Position numbers and translations under genes: made by a program. A DNA stretch of 64,000 nt, taken from contig NZ_JAHVKO010000004.1 of the NCBI RefSeq assembly GCF_019800665.1, positions 1 to 64,000 on the forward strand, read 5' to 3'. How positions within the stretch are numbered: position 1 is the stretch's first letter; each line of letters begins with the position of its first letter. The stretch is from Microbulbifer agarilyticus (lineage in GTDB: Bacteria > Pseudomonadota > Gammaproteobacteria > Pseudomonadales > Cellvibrionaceae). Below the pieces are notes generated by a model that searched no databases, was not told the DNA's origin, and was given only the letters and a program-made list of their open reading frames with translations. Of this stretch, positions 44,973-54,217 are shown in pieces.

Positions 44973-46868
44973 ATGCGCTTCCAGTTCACCCTGCCCGCCT
45001 CACTTTGCGCCTTCCTGCTTGCAGCCTTGGCCAGCCCAATAACGCTCGCGCAGGGCGCTAAATTCGAGCCGGCGCCGAAAGACCGCATTTATTCACCCTA
45101 CCCCGCGGAGAATTTTCCGCGCCGGGTCTATTTTGGTGACACCCACCTGCACACCAGCTACTCCACCGATGCCGGCATGGCCGGGCAGGAAAAGGTTGGC
45201 CCGGATGAGGCCTATCGGTTTGCCAAGGGTGCGGTGGTGGAATCGCAAACCGGGCAGAAGGCGCGACTGCGTGCGCCACTGGATTTCCTGGTCGTAGCCG
45301 ATCACGCCGAGCTTCTCGGCCTGGCCCCGTTTATCCGCAAGTCGGACCCGTCCGTATTGAATGATCCGCTGGGCAAGAAGTGGCACGACATGGTCAAGGC
45401 CGGCAAGGGCTATGACGCTTTTATCGAGTGGCTGAATTTCGGCTCCGAGAAACCGTTCGATAGCCCAGAAATGACCAAGTCTGCCTGGAGCGAAATCGTA
45501 GATGCGGCGGAGAAACACAACCAGCCGGGCGCCTTTACCGCGTTTATCGGTTTCGAATGGACCTCACACCCGGACGGCAACAACCTACACCGGGTGGTGA
45601 TCTTCCGCGACGGCGGCGACAAGGCCAAACAGGTGGTGCCATTTTCCGCCTATGACTCGGAAGCACCGGAAGAATTGTGGAAATACATGGACCGCTACGA
45701 GCAGTCCACCGGCGGCCGTATGTTGGCCATCCCCCACAACGGCAACCTCAGCAACGGCCGCTTCTTTGAAAAGAAGAAGTTTGACGGTTCCAAATGGGAT
45801 CGTAACTATGTGGAGGCACGGGCCAAGCGCGAACCATTAGTAGAAATCACCCAGGCCAAGGGCACCGGCGAGACCCATCCGTACCTCTCGCCCAAAGATG
45901 AATTCGCCGATTTTGGTTTGCTGGATAAAACCAACCTGCAGGGTTCCGCGCCCAAAACCAACGACATGTTGGCAAACGAATACGCGCGGCAAGCATTAAA
46001 AGATGGCCTGGCCCTGCAGGAAACCTACGGCACCAACCCGTTTAAATTCGGTTTGATTGGCAGCACGGATAATCACACCGGCCTCGCCACCTCCGCGGAA
46101 AACAACTGGTTCGGCAAGGCGCACTTTGTTGAGCCAAGCCCGGAGCGCTACAAGGATGTACTGATCAAATCCCTGGTTGATCCGAACCTGAATATTTCTG
46201 CGGTGGACCTGCAGGCATCCGGACTGGTTGCAGTCTGGGCCAACGAGAATACCCGCCCCGCCCTGTTTGATGCCATGGAGCGCAAGGAGGCTTATGGCAC
46301 CAGCGGTACCCGCCTGCAGGTGCGGGTATTTGGCGGCTGGGATTTTTCCGAAGACGACCTCGCCAGTTCGGAGTTCGCAAAAATTGGTTACGACAAGGGC
46401 GTACCCATGGGTGGTGATTTGAAGAGTGCGCCCAACGGCAAGGCACCATCCTTCCTTGTGCGCGCCATGCGCGAAGTCGAGGGCGGCAACTTGGATCGTA
46501 TTCAGGTGGTAAAAGGTTGGCTCGACAAGGATGGCAAAACCCACGAGCGCATTTACGACGTCGCCGTTTCGGGTGATCGGAAAATTGACAGCAGCGGGCG
46601 CTGCAGGACTGCGGTAGGTAATACCGTGAACGAAGCCGACGCGAGCTTCACAAATACCATCGGCGCGCCCTTTTTGCAGGCCTACTGGAAAGACCCGGAT
46701 TTTAATCCGGAAGAAAAAGCGTTTTATTACATTCGCGTACTGGAAATCCCCACACCCACCTGGCTTGCCCACGACGCTAAGTACTACGGTCTGAAAATGC
46801 CCAAGGGTACGCGCCTGTCTTCGCAAGAACGCGCCTATACCTCGCCCATCTGGTACAACCCGAGTTAG
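44973..46868 (+). CDS. DUF3604 family secreted protein
   Basis: This 631-residue protein has a signal peptide (residues 1-26) and the DUF3604 body. The start FGDTHLHTSYSTDAG (His58, His60) and later VVADHAEL, GFEWTS, and GSTDNHTG look like a PHP-type metal site spread through the chain. Family members are annotated as putative metal-dependent hydrolases of unknown substrate. It leads a three-gene operon with a PPIase and a HupE/UreJ protein at spacing of 33 bases and a 4-base overlap. Confidence 0.9.
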   Translation: MRFQFTLPASLCAFLLAALASPITLAQGAKFEPAPKDRIYSPYPAENFPRRVYFGDTHLHTSYSTDAGMAGQEKVGPDEAYRFAKGAVVESQTGQKARLRAPLDFLVVADHAELLGLAPFIRKSDPSVLNDPLGKKWHDMVKAGKGYDAFIEWLNFGSEKPFDSPEMTKSAWSEIVDAAEKHNQPGAFTAFIGFEWTSHPDGNNLHRVVIFRDGGDKAKQVVPFSAYDSEAPEELWKYMDRYEQSTGGRMLAIPHNGNLSNGRFFEKKKFDGSKWDRNYVEARAKREPLVEITQAKGTGETHPYLSPKDEFADFGLLDKTNLQGSAPKTNDMLANEYARQALKDGLALQETYGTNPFKFGLIGSTDNHTGLATSAENNWFGKAHFVEPSPERYKDVLIKSLVDPNLNISAVDLQASGLVAVWANENTRPALFDAMERKEAYGTSGTRLQVRVFGGWDFSEDDLASSEFAKIGYDKGVPMGGDLKSAPNGKAPSFLVRAMREVEGGNLDRIQVVKGWLDKDGKTHERIYDVAVSGDRKIDSSGRCRTAVGNTVNEADASFTNTIGAPFLQAYWKDPDFNPEEKAFYYIRVLEIPTPTWLAHDAKYYGLKMPKGTRLSSQERAYTSPIWYNPS

Positions 46869-46901
46869 CGGCCCACAAAAAATTTATCCCAGGGGCACCC
46901 C

Positions 46902-47780
46902 ATGATCAAAAAAATAATCAAAGAGCCACTGCTGCATTTCGCTGTTATCGGCGGGCTGGTGTTCGCGCTCTATGCGACGGCACCGGGCGATACAGGTATT
47001 GGGGAAAAGCAGATCGCTGTGTCCGCGCAGGATATTGAGCGGCATGTGGCACTGTTCGAGCGCAAATGGCAGCGGCTTCCCACCGCCAACGAACTCTCCG
47101 CGCTTCTGGAAAATGATATTCGCGAAGAGATTTTCTACCGGGAGGCGCTGGCACTCGGGCTGGATCGCGATGACGCACTGGTGCGACGCCGGCTCGCGCA
47201 AAAAATGGAATTCATTTCTGCCGATATCGCACAAATGCGCCGGCCCAGCGACGAAGAGCTGCAAACCTATCTGGACAGCAACCCCACCGCGTTTACCGCG
47301 CAGGCGCGCTACCACTTCGAACAGGTCTACCTGGATCCCGCTCGCCGCTACAGCAATGCAGATGTACTTGAACTGCTCGGGCAACTGCGCGCAGCAGCAT
47401 CCGTGGATCACCGCCAGTTCAGTGACCCGATCATGCTGCCGGCCCAGCTCGTAGATACCGACACCCAGACAATCGACCGCACCTTTGGCGAAGGCTTTGC
47501 CGCTGCGCTTGCCAATGCACCCACCGGCCAGTGGCACGGGCCCATCCAGTCCAGCTACGGCATGCATCTGGTGCGGATCGCCAGCCACCAGCCAGGCCGC
47601 AATGCCAAGCTGGTCGAAGTGCGCGATGCAGTGGAAGGGGCCTGGCGGCAGGCGGAGCGCAAGCAGGCACAAGCGGCACTCTACCAATCACTGCGAGCGC
47701 AGTATCAGGTGTTGATACCGGAGGCTGCGCATCACTTGCTGGCGCCAACTGAGGTGCAGGTTGAGGTAGCAGCCGAATGA
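46902..47780 (+). CDS. Membrane-anchored PpiC-type peptidyl-prolyl isomerase
   Basis: This 292-residue protein has one N-terminal hydrophobic span (LLHFAVIGGLVFALYA), then a SurA/PpiC-like helical segment and a parvulin domain. The C-terminal PPIase motif includes FGEGFAAALANAPTGQWHGPIQSSYGMHLVRI. This is a foldase located in the periplasm. The link with the DUF3604 and HupE/UreJ genes suggests it folds one of them. Confidence 0.9.
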   Translation: MIKKIIKEPLLHFAVIGGLVFALYATAPGDTGIGEKQIAVSAQDIERHVALFERKWQRLPTANELSALLENDIREEIFYREALALGLDRDDALVRRRLAQKMEFISADIAQMRRPSDEELQTYLDSNPTAFTAQARYHFEQVYLDPARRYSNADVLELLGQLRAAASVDHRQFSDPIMLPAQLVDTDTQTIDRTFGEGFAAALANAPTGQWHGPIQSSYGMHLVRIASHQPGRNAKLVEVRDAVEGAWRQAERKQAQAALYQSLRAQYQVLIPEAAHHLLAPTEVQVEVAAE

Positions 47781-48784
47781 GACGGGTATTGCTAATACTG
47801 GGATTGGGAATCCTAGTGCCGCTCGCACTTGTGACCGGCACGCTCAGCCATGCCCACGAAATAAAGCCCGCATATCTTGAACTCAAACAAGCCAGCAGCG
47901 ATGTATGGGAGGTGCTGTGGAAAATGCCCATCAAGGGTGGCATCCCGGCACCGATGGAGCCTACCTTGCCGGCAAACTGCCGCGAACAGGGCGAGCGGGT
48001 TAGCTTTGAAGTCACTGGAGCGCGCGTGCACCGCTGGCGGCTGGCCTGTGAGGGCGGTATCGACGGGCAGCCCGTTGCCATCGCCGGCCTGCAGCACTCG
48101 ATGACCGATGCCCTGGTGCGGATTGCCGGAATCGACCGGCCCATCCAGACCGTCAGGCTGACACCCCGGCAAAACAGCACCATCGTGGATGCCGCCCCCG
48201 GTACCGGGGCGATTGTGTGGAGCTATTTCACGCTGGGTGTCGAGCACATATTGCTGGGTATCGACCACCTGTTGTTCGTGTTCGCACTGTTGCTGATCGT
48301 AATTGGCTGGCGTCGGCTGCTGGCCACCATTACCGCATTCACCGTGGCCCACAGCATCACCCTCAGCGCAGCGTCGCTGGGTCTGGTCCAGGTTCCACAG
48401 GCGCCGGTTGAGGCGGTGATCGCCCTCAGTATTCTGTTGCTGGCCGCAGAAATCGTGCGTGCCCAATTCGGACGGCCCGGTCAGACCCACCGCAGCCCCT
48501 GGCTTGTGGCATTTGGCTTTGGCCTGCTGCACGGCTTTGGATTTGCCGGCGCGCTGACGGAAATCGGCTTGCCGGCGACGGATATTCCGCTCGCGCTGCT
48601 GTCGTTCAATGCCGGAGTGGAGGTCGGCCAGCTGCTGTTCGTGGCCGGGGTGGTAGGCCTTGGTTACCTGGCGGTCGGGGTGGCGCAGCGCTATCGACAA
48701 CTGGCACGGCTGGCCGCCGCCTACAGTATTGGCAGCATCGCCATGTTCTGGACCATCGAGCGCATTAGCGCCTTCTACGTATAG
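47777..48784 (+). CDS. HupE/UreJ family membrane protein
   Basis: This 335-residue protein has a signal peptide, a periplasmic beta domain (residues ~25-145) starting AHEIKPAYLELKQ, and then a six-span HupE/UreJ domain. The latter begins SYFTLGVEHILLGIDHLLFVFALLL and carries conserved His/Asp in spans (VEHILLGIDH, AFTVAHSITL, GFGLLHGFGFAG). HupE/UreJ proteins are thought to move nickel or cobalt, but no hydrogenase or urease genes lie here. It may transport another metal for the DUF3604 enzyme. Confidence 0.88.
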   Translation: MRRVLLILGLGILVPLALVTGTLSHAHEIKPAYLELKQASSDVWEVLWKMPIKGGIPAPMEPTLPANCREQGERVSFEVTGARVHRWRLACEGGIDGQPVAIAGLQHSMTDALVRIAGIDRPIQTVRLTPRQNSTIVDAAPGTGAIVWSYFTLGVEHILLGIDHLLFVFALLLIVIGWRRLLATITAFTVAHSITLSAASLGLVQVPQAPVEAVIALSILLLAAEIVRAQFGRPGQTHRSPWLVAFGFGLLHGFGFAGALTEIGLPATDIPLALLSFNAGVEVGQLLFVAGVVGLGYLAVGVAQRYRQLARLAAAYSIGSIAMFWTIERISAFYV

Positions 48785-48794
48785 CCGGGGCAAC

Positions 48795-48824
48795 AAAAAA
48801 GGCCGCTCAGTGAGCGGCCTTTTT
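48795..48824. terminator. Bidirectional terminator, HupE/cytochrome c5
   Basis: AAAAAAGGCCGCTCA and TGAGCGGCCTTTTT form a long stem with A and T tracts on both sides. It serves both convergent genes. Confidence 0.92.
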
Positions 48825-48845
48825 GCGGGATAAGTAAGCGGTCGC

Positions 48846-49271
48846 TTACTTGCTGCCTTCTACCATGTAGTCAACGGCAGCCTTGATCTCGTCGTCGGAG
48901 CAGGTCATACACAGACCTTTCGCCGGCATCGCGCCGATACCGCTGATGGCGTTGGTATAAAGGGTATCCATGCCCTTGGCAATGCGCGGCGCCCAGGCAG
49001 CGACATCTTCATACTTGGGTGCACCAGCTGCGCCGGTCATGTGGCACGCTGCGCAGTGCGCGCCGTACACATCGCTACCGCTGCGGGTACCGCCGGCAGA
49101 TGCGCTGGCTGCAGGCGCTGCCGCCGCACACTCATCGCCCTGCATGCAGGTCTTGCCAGCAGGCGCCAGGCGCTCGGCAATCTCTTCATCGACAGACTGG
49201 GTCTGGGCTACTGCTACTGCTGCGCCCGCCGCCACGGCCAGGGCCGCTACAAAATTGAATACAACCTTCAT
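48846..49271 (-). CDS. Cytochrome c5-type monohaem protein
   Basis: This 141-residue protein has a signal peptide (1-22), a low-complexity Ala/Ser linker and a c-type cytochrome domain. The haem-binding CAACH (Cys73, Cys76, His77) and the methionine ligand in GIGAMPAKG are present, along with the CMTCSDDEI pair common in cytochrome c5. The N-terminal linker with CMQGDEC suggests an extra disulfide. It is a periplasmic electron carrier. Confidence 0.93.
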   Translation of the reverse strand: MKVVFNFVAALAVAAGAAVAVAQTQSVDEEIAERLAPAGKTCMQGDECAAAAPAASASAGGTRSGSDVYGAHCAACHMTGAAGAPKYEDVAAWAPRIAKGMDTLYTNAISGIGAMPAKGLCMTCSDDEIKAAVDYMVEGSK

Positions 49272-49511
49272 CCATTCCCCCTAAAGGCCAAGTCCGGCCC
49301 GCAGATTCCGGCGCAATCGCCACAAACCTCTACCAAATTGCCGCGCATTATAAGCATTGCGCCGCCCGCTGCGAAGGGCCGCGAGCCATAAGTGGGCAAA
49401 TCTCCCGGATTTCCTTTGCCCTGCCATAGCCCTTCTGTATAATCCGCGTCCGCGCCAGACGTCGGTAAACCCTTGATTTGGCGCCGTTTTGACCACCAAG
49501 GTCACCCCAAT

Positions 49512-49588
<77 letters not shown>

Positions 49589-49589
49589 T

Positions 49590-49629
49590 ATATAAAAAAG
49601 GCCACCCACCGGGTGGCCTTTTTTATATA
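49590..49629 (+). terminator. Terminator after tRNA-Arg
   Basis: AAAAAAGGCCACCC and GGGTGGCCTTTTTT form a GC-rich stem with A and T tracts, beginning just after the CCA. Confidence 0.92.
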
Positions 49630-49713
49630 TCGTCCAAGCCCGAGGGCTTCGCCCAACTCCCAGGTTCGAGCCGGAGGTGGCAAAGCCACCGGAGACCAGC
49701 GACCGTAGGGAGC

Positions 49714-49731
49714 TAATCCTCTCGGTTGGCC
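49714..49731 (+). repeat. Partial copy of the tRNA-Arg 3' end
   Basis: AATCCTCTCGGTTGGCCT at 49714-49731 repeats the tRNA 3' sequence AATCCTCTCGGGCGGGCCA with small changes. A related fragment CAGGTTCGAG lies at 49661-49670. This looks like a worn attachment site or duplicated tRNA remnant. The surrounding 49630-49841 has no gene. Confidence 0.5.
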
Positions 49732-49841
49732 TAGCTCATGTATCTAGTCCAACCCCGGGCACTAGGCCCGCGCCCAGCCCAACCCAGCCCCAAGGCCCAA
49801 AACCCACCAGCTTCACACCCTAGAGCAACCGCCGTGATGAT

Positions 49842-50096
49842 CTACCTACTGAATTCCGTAGGGCGCTCCAGCTCATAGATCGACTCCCCCAGCTCATCAA
49901 CCTTCTTTGAAAAAAGCGCCTGAGCATCATACAGGCCTCGATTGTAGAAATACGCACCTACTTCGTCAGCGAAGAAGTCGATAAGAAATTCCGCATCAAA
50001 ATTTCCAATATCTTGATCCAACTCCTCAGTGAAGTAGATCTTTACTTTTTGGACAATCTGCCGTTTTTCTTCTTCAGAAAATTTTAGTTTTTCCAT
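49842..50096 (-). CDS. DUF2164 family protein
   Basis: This 84-residue acidic protein belongs to DUF2164: KLKFSEEEKRQIVQKVKIYFTEELDQDIGNFDAEFLIDFFADEVGAYFYNRGLYDAQ carries the family pattern. The function is unknown. It is AT-rich compared with core genes and lies in the accessory region next to the tRNA gene. Confidence 0.88.
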   Translation of the reverse strand: MEKLKFSEEEKRQIVQKVKIYFTEELDQDIGNFDAEFLIDFFADEVGAYFYNRGLYDAQALFSKKVDELGESIYELERPTEFSR

Positions 50097-50356
50097 CTTC
50101 CCTTTTACATATCTATCAAACCCACCAAGAGGCGGAAAACAATGAAATAAGAATTATCTAAATCTTCGTTTTATTAAAGGCACACCGCGCATACGCGAAC
50201 ATTACCAATATCACATCTTTATCGATGTTGATCGCTAACGGATTCTTTTCAACACAATAAACTGGTAAATTACTTGGTAATAGCAGCCGTCAGAGCCCGC
50301 TAATATAAATAACAAGCCCCTACGCCAGAGAGAATATGTAATAAATTCAAATACAT

Positions 50357-52054
50357 ATGAGGCGTACCGTGTTCAAACATATTTCCCTGTGGCGCAATAG
50401 CGCTACGCTCGTTTCTTTATTTATCGCCCTTTATGGGAGCCAAGCGCAAGCTGCTGTCGATTGTTCGGCGATGGCCAACTACAGTCCCGGTGCGGTCGCT
50501 ACGGGCGAGCAAATCCGACATAACGGCGCCGCGTTCGAATGCACCGTTGCCGGCTGGTGCAATACCGGCGGCCCCTATGAGCCCGGTATTGGCTGGGCGT
50601 ATAGCAGCGCGTGGATCGATCTGGGTAGCTGTGCTGTGGGCTCTGGCTCGTCCAGCTCTTCCTCCAGCTCTAGTAGCTCTTCCAGCTCGAGCAGCTCATC
50701 AAGTTCTAGTTCGTCCTCGAGCTCAAGCAGTTCATCATCGTCCAGCTCTTCCAGTTCTGGCAGCTCCTCCGGCGGCGGCTGCGAACCAGTTTGGGATAGC
50801 GCTGCGGTATACACCGGCGGTGACGTGGTGGGCCATAACGGGAGCCTGTACCGCGCCAAGTGGTGGACCCAAGGTGAGAATCCCGACACTGCGGCTGTCT
50901 GGGAATTACAGGGATCCTGCTCTTCAAGCTCGTCATCCAGTTCCAGCTCCTCATCCAGCAGCTCGTCGTCTAGCTCCTCAAGCTCCAGTTCCGGCTCAAG
51001 TAACTCATCGGGCTCCTCCTCATCGGGTGGCAGTAGCGGCTTTGTCTATTACAACGATTTTCAAAAACACCCAGTCGGCCCCTATTCAGCAAGCATGTTT
51101 GAGAGCGACTGGGGTTTCAGTCCGAATACTTCCGCCGGCGTTGCCGATGGGCGACTGGATATCGTCAGCGACCCCTACGATAGTAATAACGCCATATTAC
51201 GCGTGAGCTATACGGCGAACGCGGTGGGTGGTAGCTCCGCTTCGGTATTTACTTATCAAATACCCGATGCCCCACACAGTAACTTGTGGCTGCAATACCA
51301 ACTCATGTTTGACGATCAGTTTACTTGGGTGAAAGGCGGTAAGTTACCGGGCCTGGGCGGCTATACAATCAAGAAGCCCACCGGTTGCCTTGCGAACAGC
51401 GAAATCGATGGTTTTAGCGGTCGCTTTATGTGGCGTGAGTCCGGGCATGTATTCCAGTATTTGTACAATCCCAGCAAGCGTGAATACTGTGGCGACTACT
51501 CCAGCCTCTACCGCTTCTTTAGTGTTGGCCGCTGGCACACTATTACCAGCCATGTTGAACTCAATTCGGTTGGTGCAAGCGATGGAAAGATTACCGCCTA
51601 CCTCGACGGCGAGCTGGCTCTGGAGTTGACTGGCCTTAACCTGCGGACCGACGAATCGGTGAGCATCGATAAACTACTGTTCGAAACCTTCTTCGGTGGC
51701 AGCAGTAGCGAGTGGATGCCAAGTTCACAGCAGTACAGTTATTTTGACAACATCATTATTAGCACCACAAGTCCGTTAGATTTTGTCGCCACCACCCCAG
51801 ATAACGGTACCTATGAAGGCCCCCACCCAGCGCCGGGTTACAGCGAGTGGCAGGCCGATACCGGTTATGATGAAAATGACCTGGTTTATGCGATCGATAC
51901 CGATGGAACCTATCACTACTATCGTGCGCGCTACGGCATTGCGGCCAACAAAAATCCGCTCGATAACTCTCTGCCGGAAAATTATGTTGGAATCTATAGT
52001 CCGGAACGCCTGGATAATGGCGCCCCTTGGGTAGAGTTGAACTCGCCTGAATAA
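50357..52054 (+). CDS. Secreted PL14-type polysaccharide lyase with poly-Ser linkers
   Basis: This 565-residue protein has a signal peptide (about 1-33, ending SQAQA), then two cysteine-bounded carbohydrate-binding modules of CBM5/12 style (residues about 35-94 and 140-188). These are separated by linkers that are nearly pure serine (about 97-135 and 189-225). The catalytic domain (about 230-475) has the polysaccharide-lyase-14 look: GGKLPGLGG, FSGRFMWRESG and a final YFDNIIISTT. PL14 enzymes cut alginate or related uronic-acid polymers. A further C-terminal CBM-like segment follows (YSEWQADTGYDENDLVY). The substrate is likely an alginate- or glucuronan-like polysaccharide. Confidence 0.82.
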   Translation: MRRTVFKHISLWRNSATLVSLFIALYGSQAQAAVDCSAMANYSPGAVATGEQIRHNGAAFECTVAGWCNTGGPYEPGIGWAYSSAWIDLGSCAVGSGSSSSSSSSSSSSSSSSSSSSSSSSSSSSSSSSSSSSSGSSSGGGCEPVWDSAAVYTGGDVVGHNGSLYRAKWWTQGENPDTAAVWELQGSCSSSSSSSSSSSSSSSSSSSSSSSSGSSNSSGSSSSGGSSGFVYYNDFQKHPVGPYSASMFESDWGFSPNTSAGVADGRLDIVSDPYDSNNAILRVSYTANAVGGSSASVFTYQIPDAPHSNLWLQYQLMFDDQFTWVKGGKLPGLGGYTIKKPTGCLANSEIDGFSGRFMWRESGHVFQYLYNPSKREYCGDYSSLYRFFSVGRWHTITSHVELNSVGASDGKITAYLDGELALELTGLNLRTDESVSIDKLLFETFFGGSSSEWMPSSQQYSYFDNIIISTTSPLDFVATTPDNGTYEGPHPAPGYSEWQADTGYDENDLVYAIDTDGTYHYYRARYGIAANKNPLDNSLPENYVGIYSPERLDNGAPWVELNSPE

Positions 52055-52093
52055 TCAACAGCGTAATTTGAAAGGAAGATCGCTTTAGATTTA

Positions 52094-52122
52094 CCGCGAG
52101 CAGTCTTATCGACTGCTCGCGG
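52094..52122 (+). terminator. Hairpin after the lyase gene
   Basis: CCGCGAGCAGTC and GACTGCTCGCGG form a perfect 12-bp stem, followed by a second small hairpin GGCTTCTGAAGCC. There is no T tract. It probably ends the lyase transcript. Confidence 0.65.
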
Positions 52123-52142
52123 CTTCTGAAGCCACTTGCTCG

Positions 52143-52670
52143 TCAAGCGCGCTCCATACCACGCAATTTCCACAGCGCATTGCCCAACCCAGAGGCGCCA
52201 AAAGAGAGAAATCCACCAATCACTATCTCTATTACCGTAGTAATTTGCACTATTACTGTTTCAGCATAGTTACTATCGTTTGTATATGCCCTATCTGAGA
52301 AATGAGCAAGCCACATCCCGTTATTGATTAAGTCAGGAATTGCCCATGAGAGGATGTAGACACCCATGATGCAAAAAGCTACCGAGAGCAAGTACCGTCC
52401 ATTCTTGGATAGCTCAATGCTTTCTTCGCACTCACTAGGCAACAGTTTACGTGCTAGCAAATTTGGAAATTTAATAAATACAAAGGCCAAGAAGAAAATC
52501 AGAAAAATCTGAACTACTGTCAAAACAGCATAAAATCGAATATTCGGATCTTCATTGAAAGAAAGCATTGCTAGGGACATATATTGATTAGATACAGTTC
52601 GCAGCCCCAGAAAAACCAATATCACGCCGCAAACTCGTAGCCCCACTGACATCAGTTCACGATATTTCAT
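52143..52670 (-). CDS. Membrane protein of unknown function
   Basis: This 175-residue protein has four hydrophobic segments (about 8-27, 45-65, 90-112 and 140-160) and no recognised motif. It is AT-rich relative to the core. It lies between the lyase and a DoxX gene, and I see no attC site near it. It is probably an accessory inner-membrane protein. Confidence 0.7.
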   Translation of the reverse strand: MKYRELMSVGLRVCGVILVFLGLRTVSNQYMSLAMLSFNEDPNIRFYAVLTVVQIFLIFFLAFVFIKFPNLLARKLLPSECEESIELSKNGRYLLSVAFCIMGVYILSWAIPDLINNGMWLAHFSDRAYTNDSNYAETVIVQITTVIEIVIGGFLSFGASGLGNALWKLRGMERA

Positions 52671-52739
52671 TTAATTTCCTTTTTCCTTCAATAGAGCCAT
52701 CTCTAGCATCTTGTGACGCCCGCTGCTTTTTCGTTTTCA

Positions 52740-53132
52740 TCAGCGAAAAGCACCTACTAGGTTCCTAATATCCGCACGACCAGACCAACCACGACACCCA
52801 GCAGCGAATGCTATAGCTACCGCAACAACCAACATGGGCCACTCTCCATGAATCAGATGAGTTGTGATGGCGCCTAGCATTAGCAAGGCAAGACAAAATG
52901 AAGCAAGTGCGGACACCCGAGGAGCGAGCAACCCAATCGCGCCAATCACCTCGAGTATACCAATGGTATACATGAAAACCGGGGAGTAACCCCAACGTTC
53001 AAATGCTTCAACCTCGAATGGCAATGACAATAATTTTGCACCACCTGAAGTGGCAAAAATAAGCGCGAGAACATAGCTTACGATTCTTGTGTGTATCGAG
53101 GGCTCCATTGAGCAGTTACCATTAAGGGGCAT
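52740..53132 (-). CDS. DoxX-like membrane protein
   Basis: This 130-residue protein has about four spans and the DoxX-family layout: early FATSGGAKLLSLPFEVEAFERWGY, then GILEVIGAIGLLAPR, and a C-terminal polar tail. DoxX proteins are small inner-membrane proteins with loose links to redox or thiosulfate metabolism. A Met at residue 9 could be the true start. Confidence 0.8.
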   Translation of the reverse strand: MPLNGNCSMEPSIHTRIVSYVLALIFATSGGAKLLSLPFEVEAFERWGYSPVFMYTIGILEVIGAIGLLAPRVSALASFCLALLMLGAITTHLIHGEWPMLVVAVAIAFAAGCRGWSGRADIRNLVGAFR

Positions 53133-53211
53133 TTATTCCCGCAATTACCACCATCAAAAAAGAATTGCGAAGATAGCAGAATAGCCTGCATCTCATTCGA
53201 CCCTTCCAAAT

Positions 53212-53895
53212 TCAGTAAACACCTGGCATCAAACGGTAATGCACCCGTTGCGCATACTCTCGATAACCAGGCAACTCTTCTTGCAAAGTATGGTCTTCAA
53301 GCATGGTTCGAATAACAGTTATGATTGACGCGACTAGCGCTGGAATCAGTGACCAGAGCGAACCCAGAGCAATAGCAATGCCAAATAGTGCAAGGATACT
53401 TCCCGCATAACCAGGATGCCGAACCGCTCGATAGGGGCCGGTATCACACACTACATGACCTCTGTCCAACCGAATACAGACGACGCTGTAGAAAAACCGG
53501 TTTTCAGCCAGTGCCCATACAGAGAACATGTACCCTAAAGTGATAAAGGTAAAGCCAATCGCATTTAGCCAAAGCGGAATTTCCGGCGACCAGCTATAAC
53601 GATGATCCAGCCCTGCCACAATCACCATAGGGAACACGATACTAACTGCCATCATTGGAGCCAGCAATTTATCCCAAGCCTTTGCTCCCTGAAAAATTTC
53701 CTTATTTTGCCTTGCTGAAATTATTCCTGGATGTCGATGCTCAGCCCAATAGTGGCCACCAATACCAGTGAGCAAGATCAACATGGAATATAACCAAGCC
53801 TGCCACCAACCCAGCTCACCGCCACAAACCAAAAGGGTCAGCGGGATTAGCAGATACACAAAGATTAACCTGGCCCATTGCCTGATGGATGCCAT
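53212..53895 (-). CDS. Isoprenylcysteine methyltransferase-family protein
   Basis: This 227-residue membrane protein of about five to six spans has the C-terminal ICMT/PEMT block HVVCDTGPYRAVRHPGYAGSILALFGIAIALGSL and LPGYREYAQRVHYRLMPGVY. In bacteria this family includes SAM-dependent membrane methyltransferases of unknown substrate. It lies in an accessory region with AT-rich surroundings. Confidence 0.88.
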   Translation of the reverse strand: MASIRQWARLIFVYLLIPLTLLVCGGELGWWQAWLYSMLILLTGIGGHYWAEHRHPGIISARQNKEIFQGAKAWDKLLAPMMAVSIVFPMVIVAGLDHRYSWSPEIPLWLNAIGFTFITLGYMFSVWALAENRFFYSVVCIRLDRGHVVCDTGPYRAVRHPGYAGSILALFGIAIALGSLWSLIPALVASIITVIRTMLEDHTLQEELPGYREYAQRVHYRLMPGVY

Positions 53896-54099
53896 TTGCG
53901 CAGCTTCTTCACTAGTTATTTTTTTGAAAGCATGTCATTTCTGGGCCTGAAATCGATTAATGTTGACCTCAAACCATCAACAAAAGTGGTTACCGGCCAT
54001 AGAGAGACACGTTAAAGATGAACGAGGTACGCCACTCCTTTTCAACCCAGACCCGAAGTAAATTGTCCGGATGCATTATCTCATCTAGTTGGGAGCATG

Positions 54100-54214
54100 C
54101 TAACGCCGCGTTCAAGGGCTACCGGAGGAGCACACCGCTTTGTGTAAAATGTGAACGCCGTGAACTACACAAAACGGTGTATAGCTTTGGAAACCTCCTG
54201 CAACACTTTGTTAT
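54100..54214 (-). repeat. attC site of the XRE cassette
   Basis: TAACGCCGCGTTC at 54101 and GCAACACTTTGTTAT at 54200-54214 form the outer boxes. The inner stem is CACCGCTTTGTGTA with TACACAAAACGGTG, one mismatch in 14. It lies four bases from the XRE stop codon on the minus strand. Confidence 0.8.
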
Positions 54215-54217
54215 TTA

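Noticed and set aside
50645..51030. Repetitive TCC/AGC tract as a DNA repeat or CRISPR
   Set aside because: It encodes the poly-serine linkers in frame and varies by synonymous codons, so it is a protein linker.
52143..53895. Membrane-protein genes as further integron cassettes
   Set aside because: No attC-like boundary was found next to any of their stop codons.
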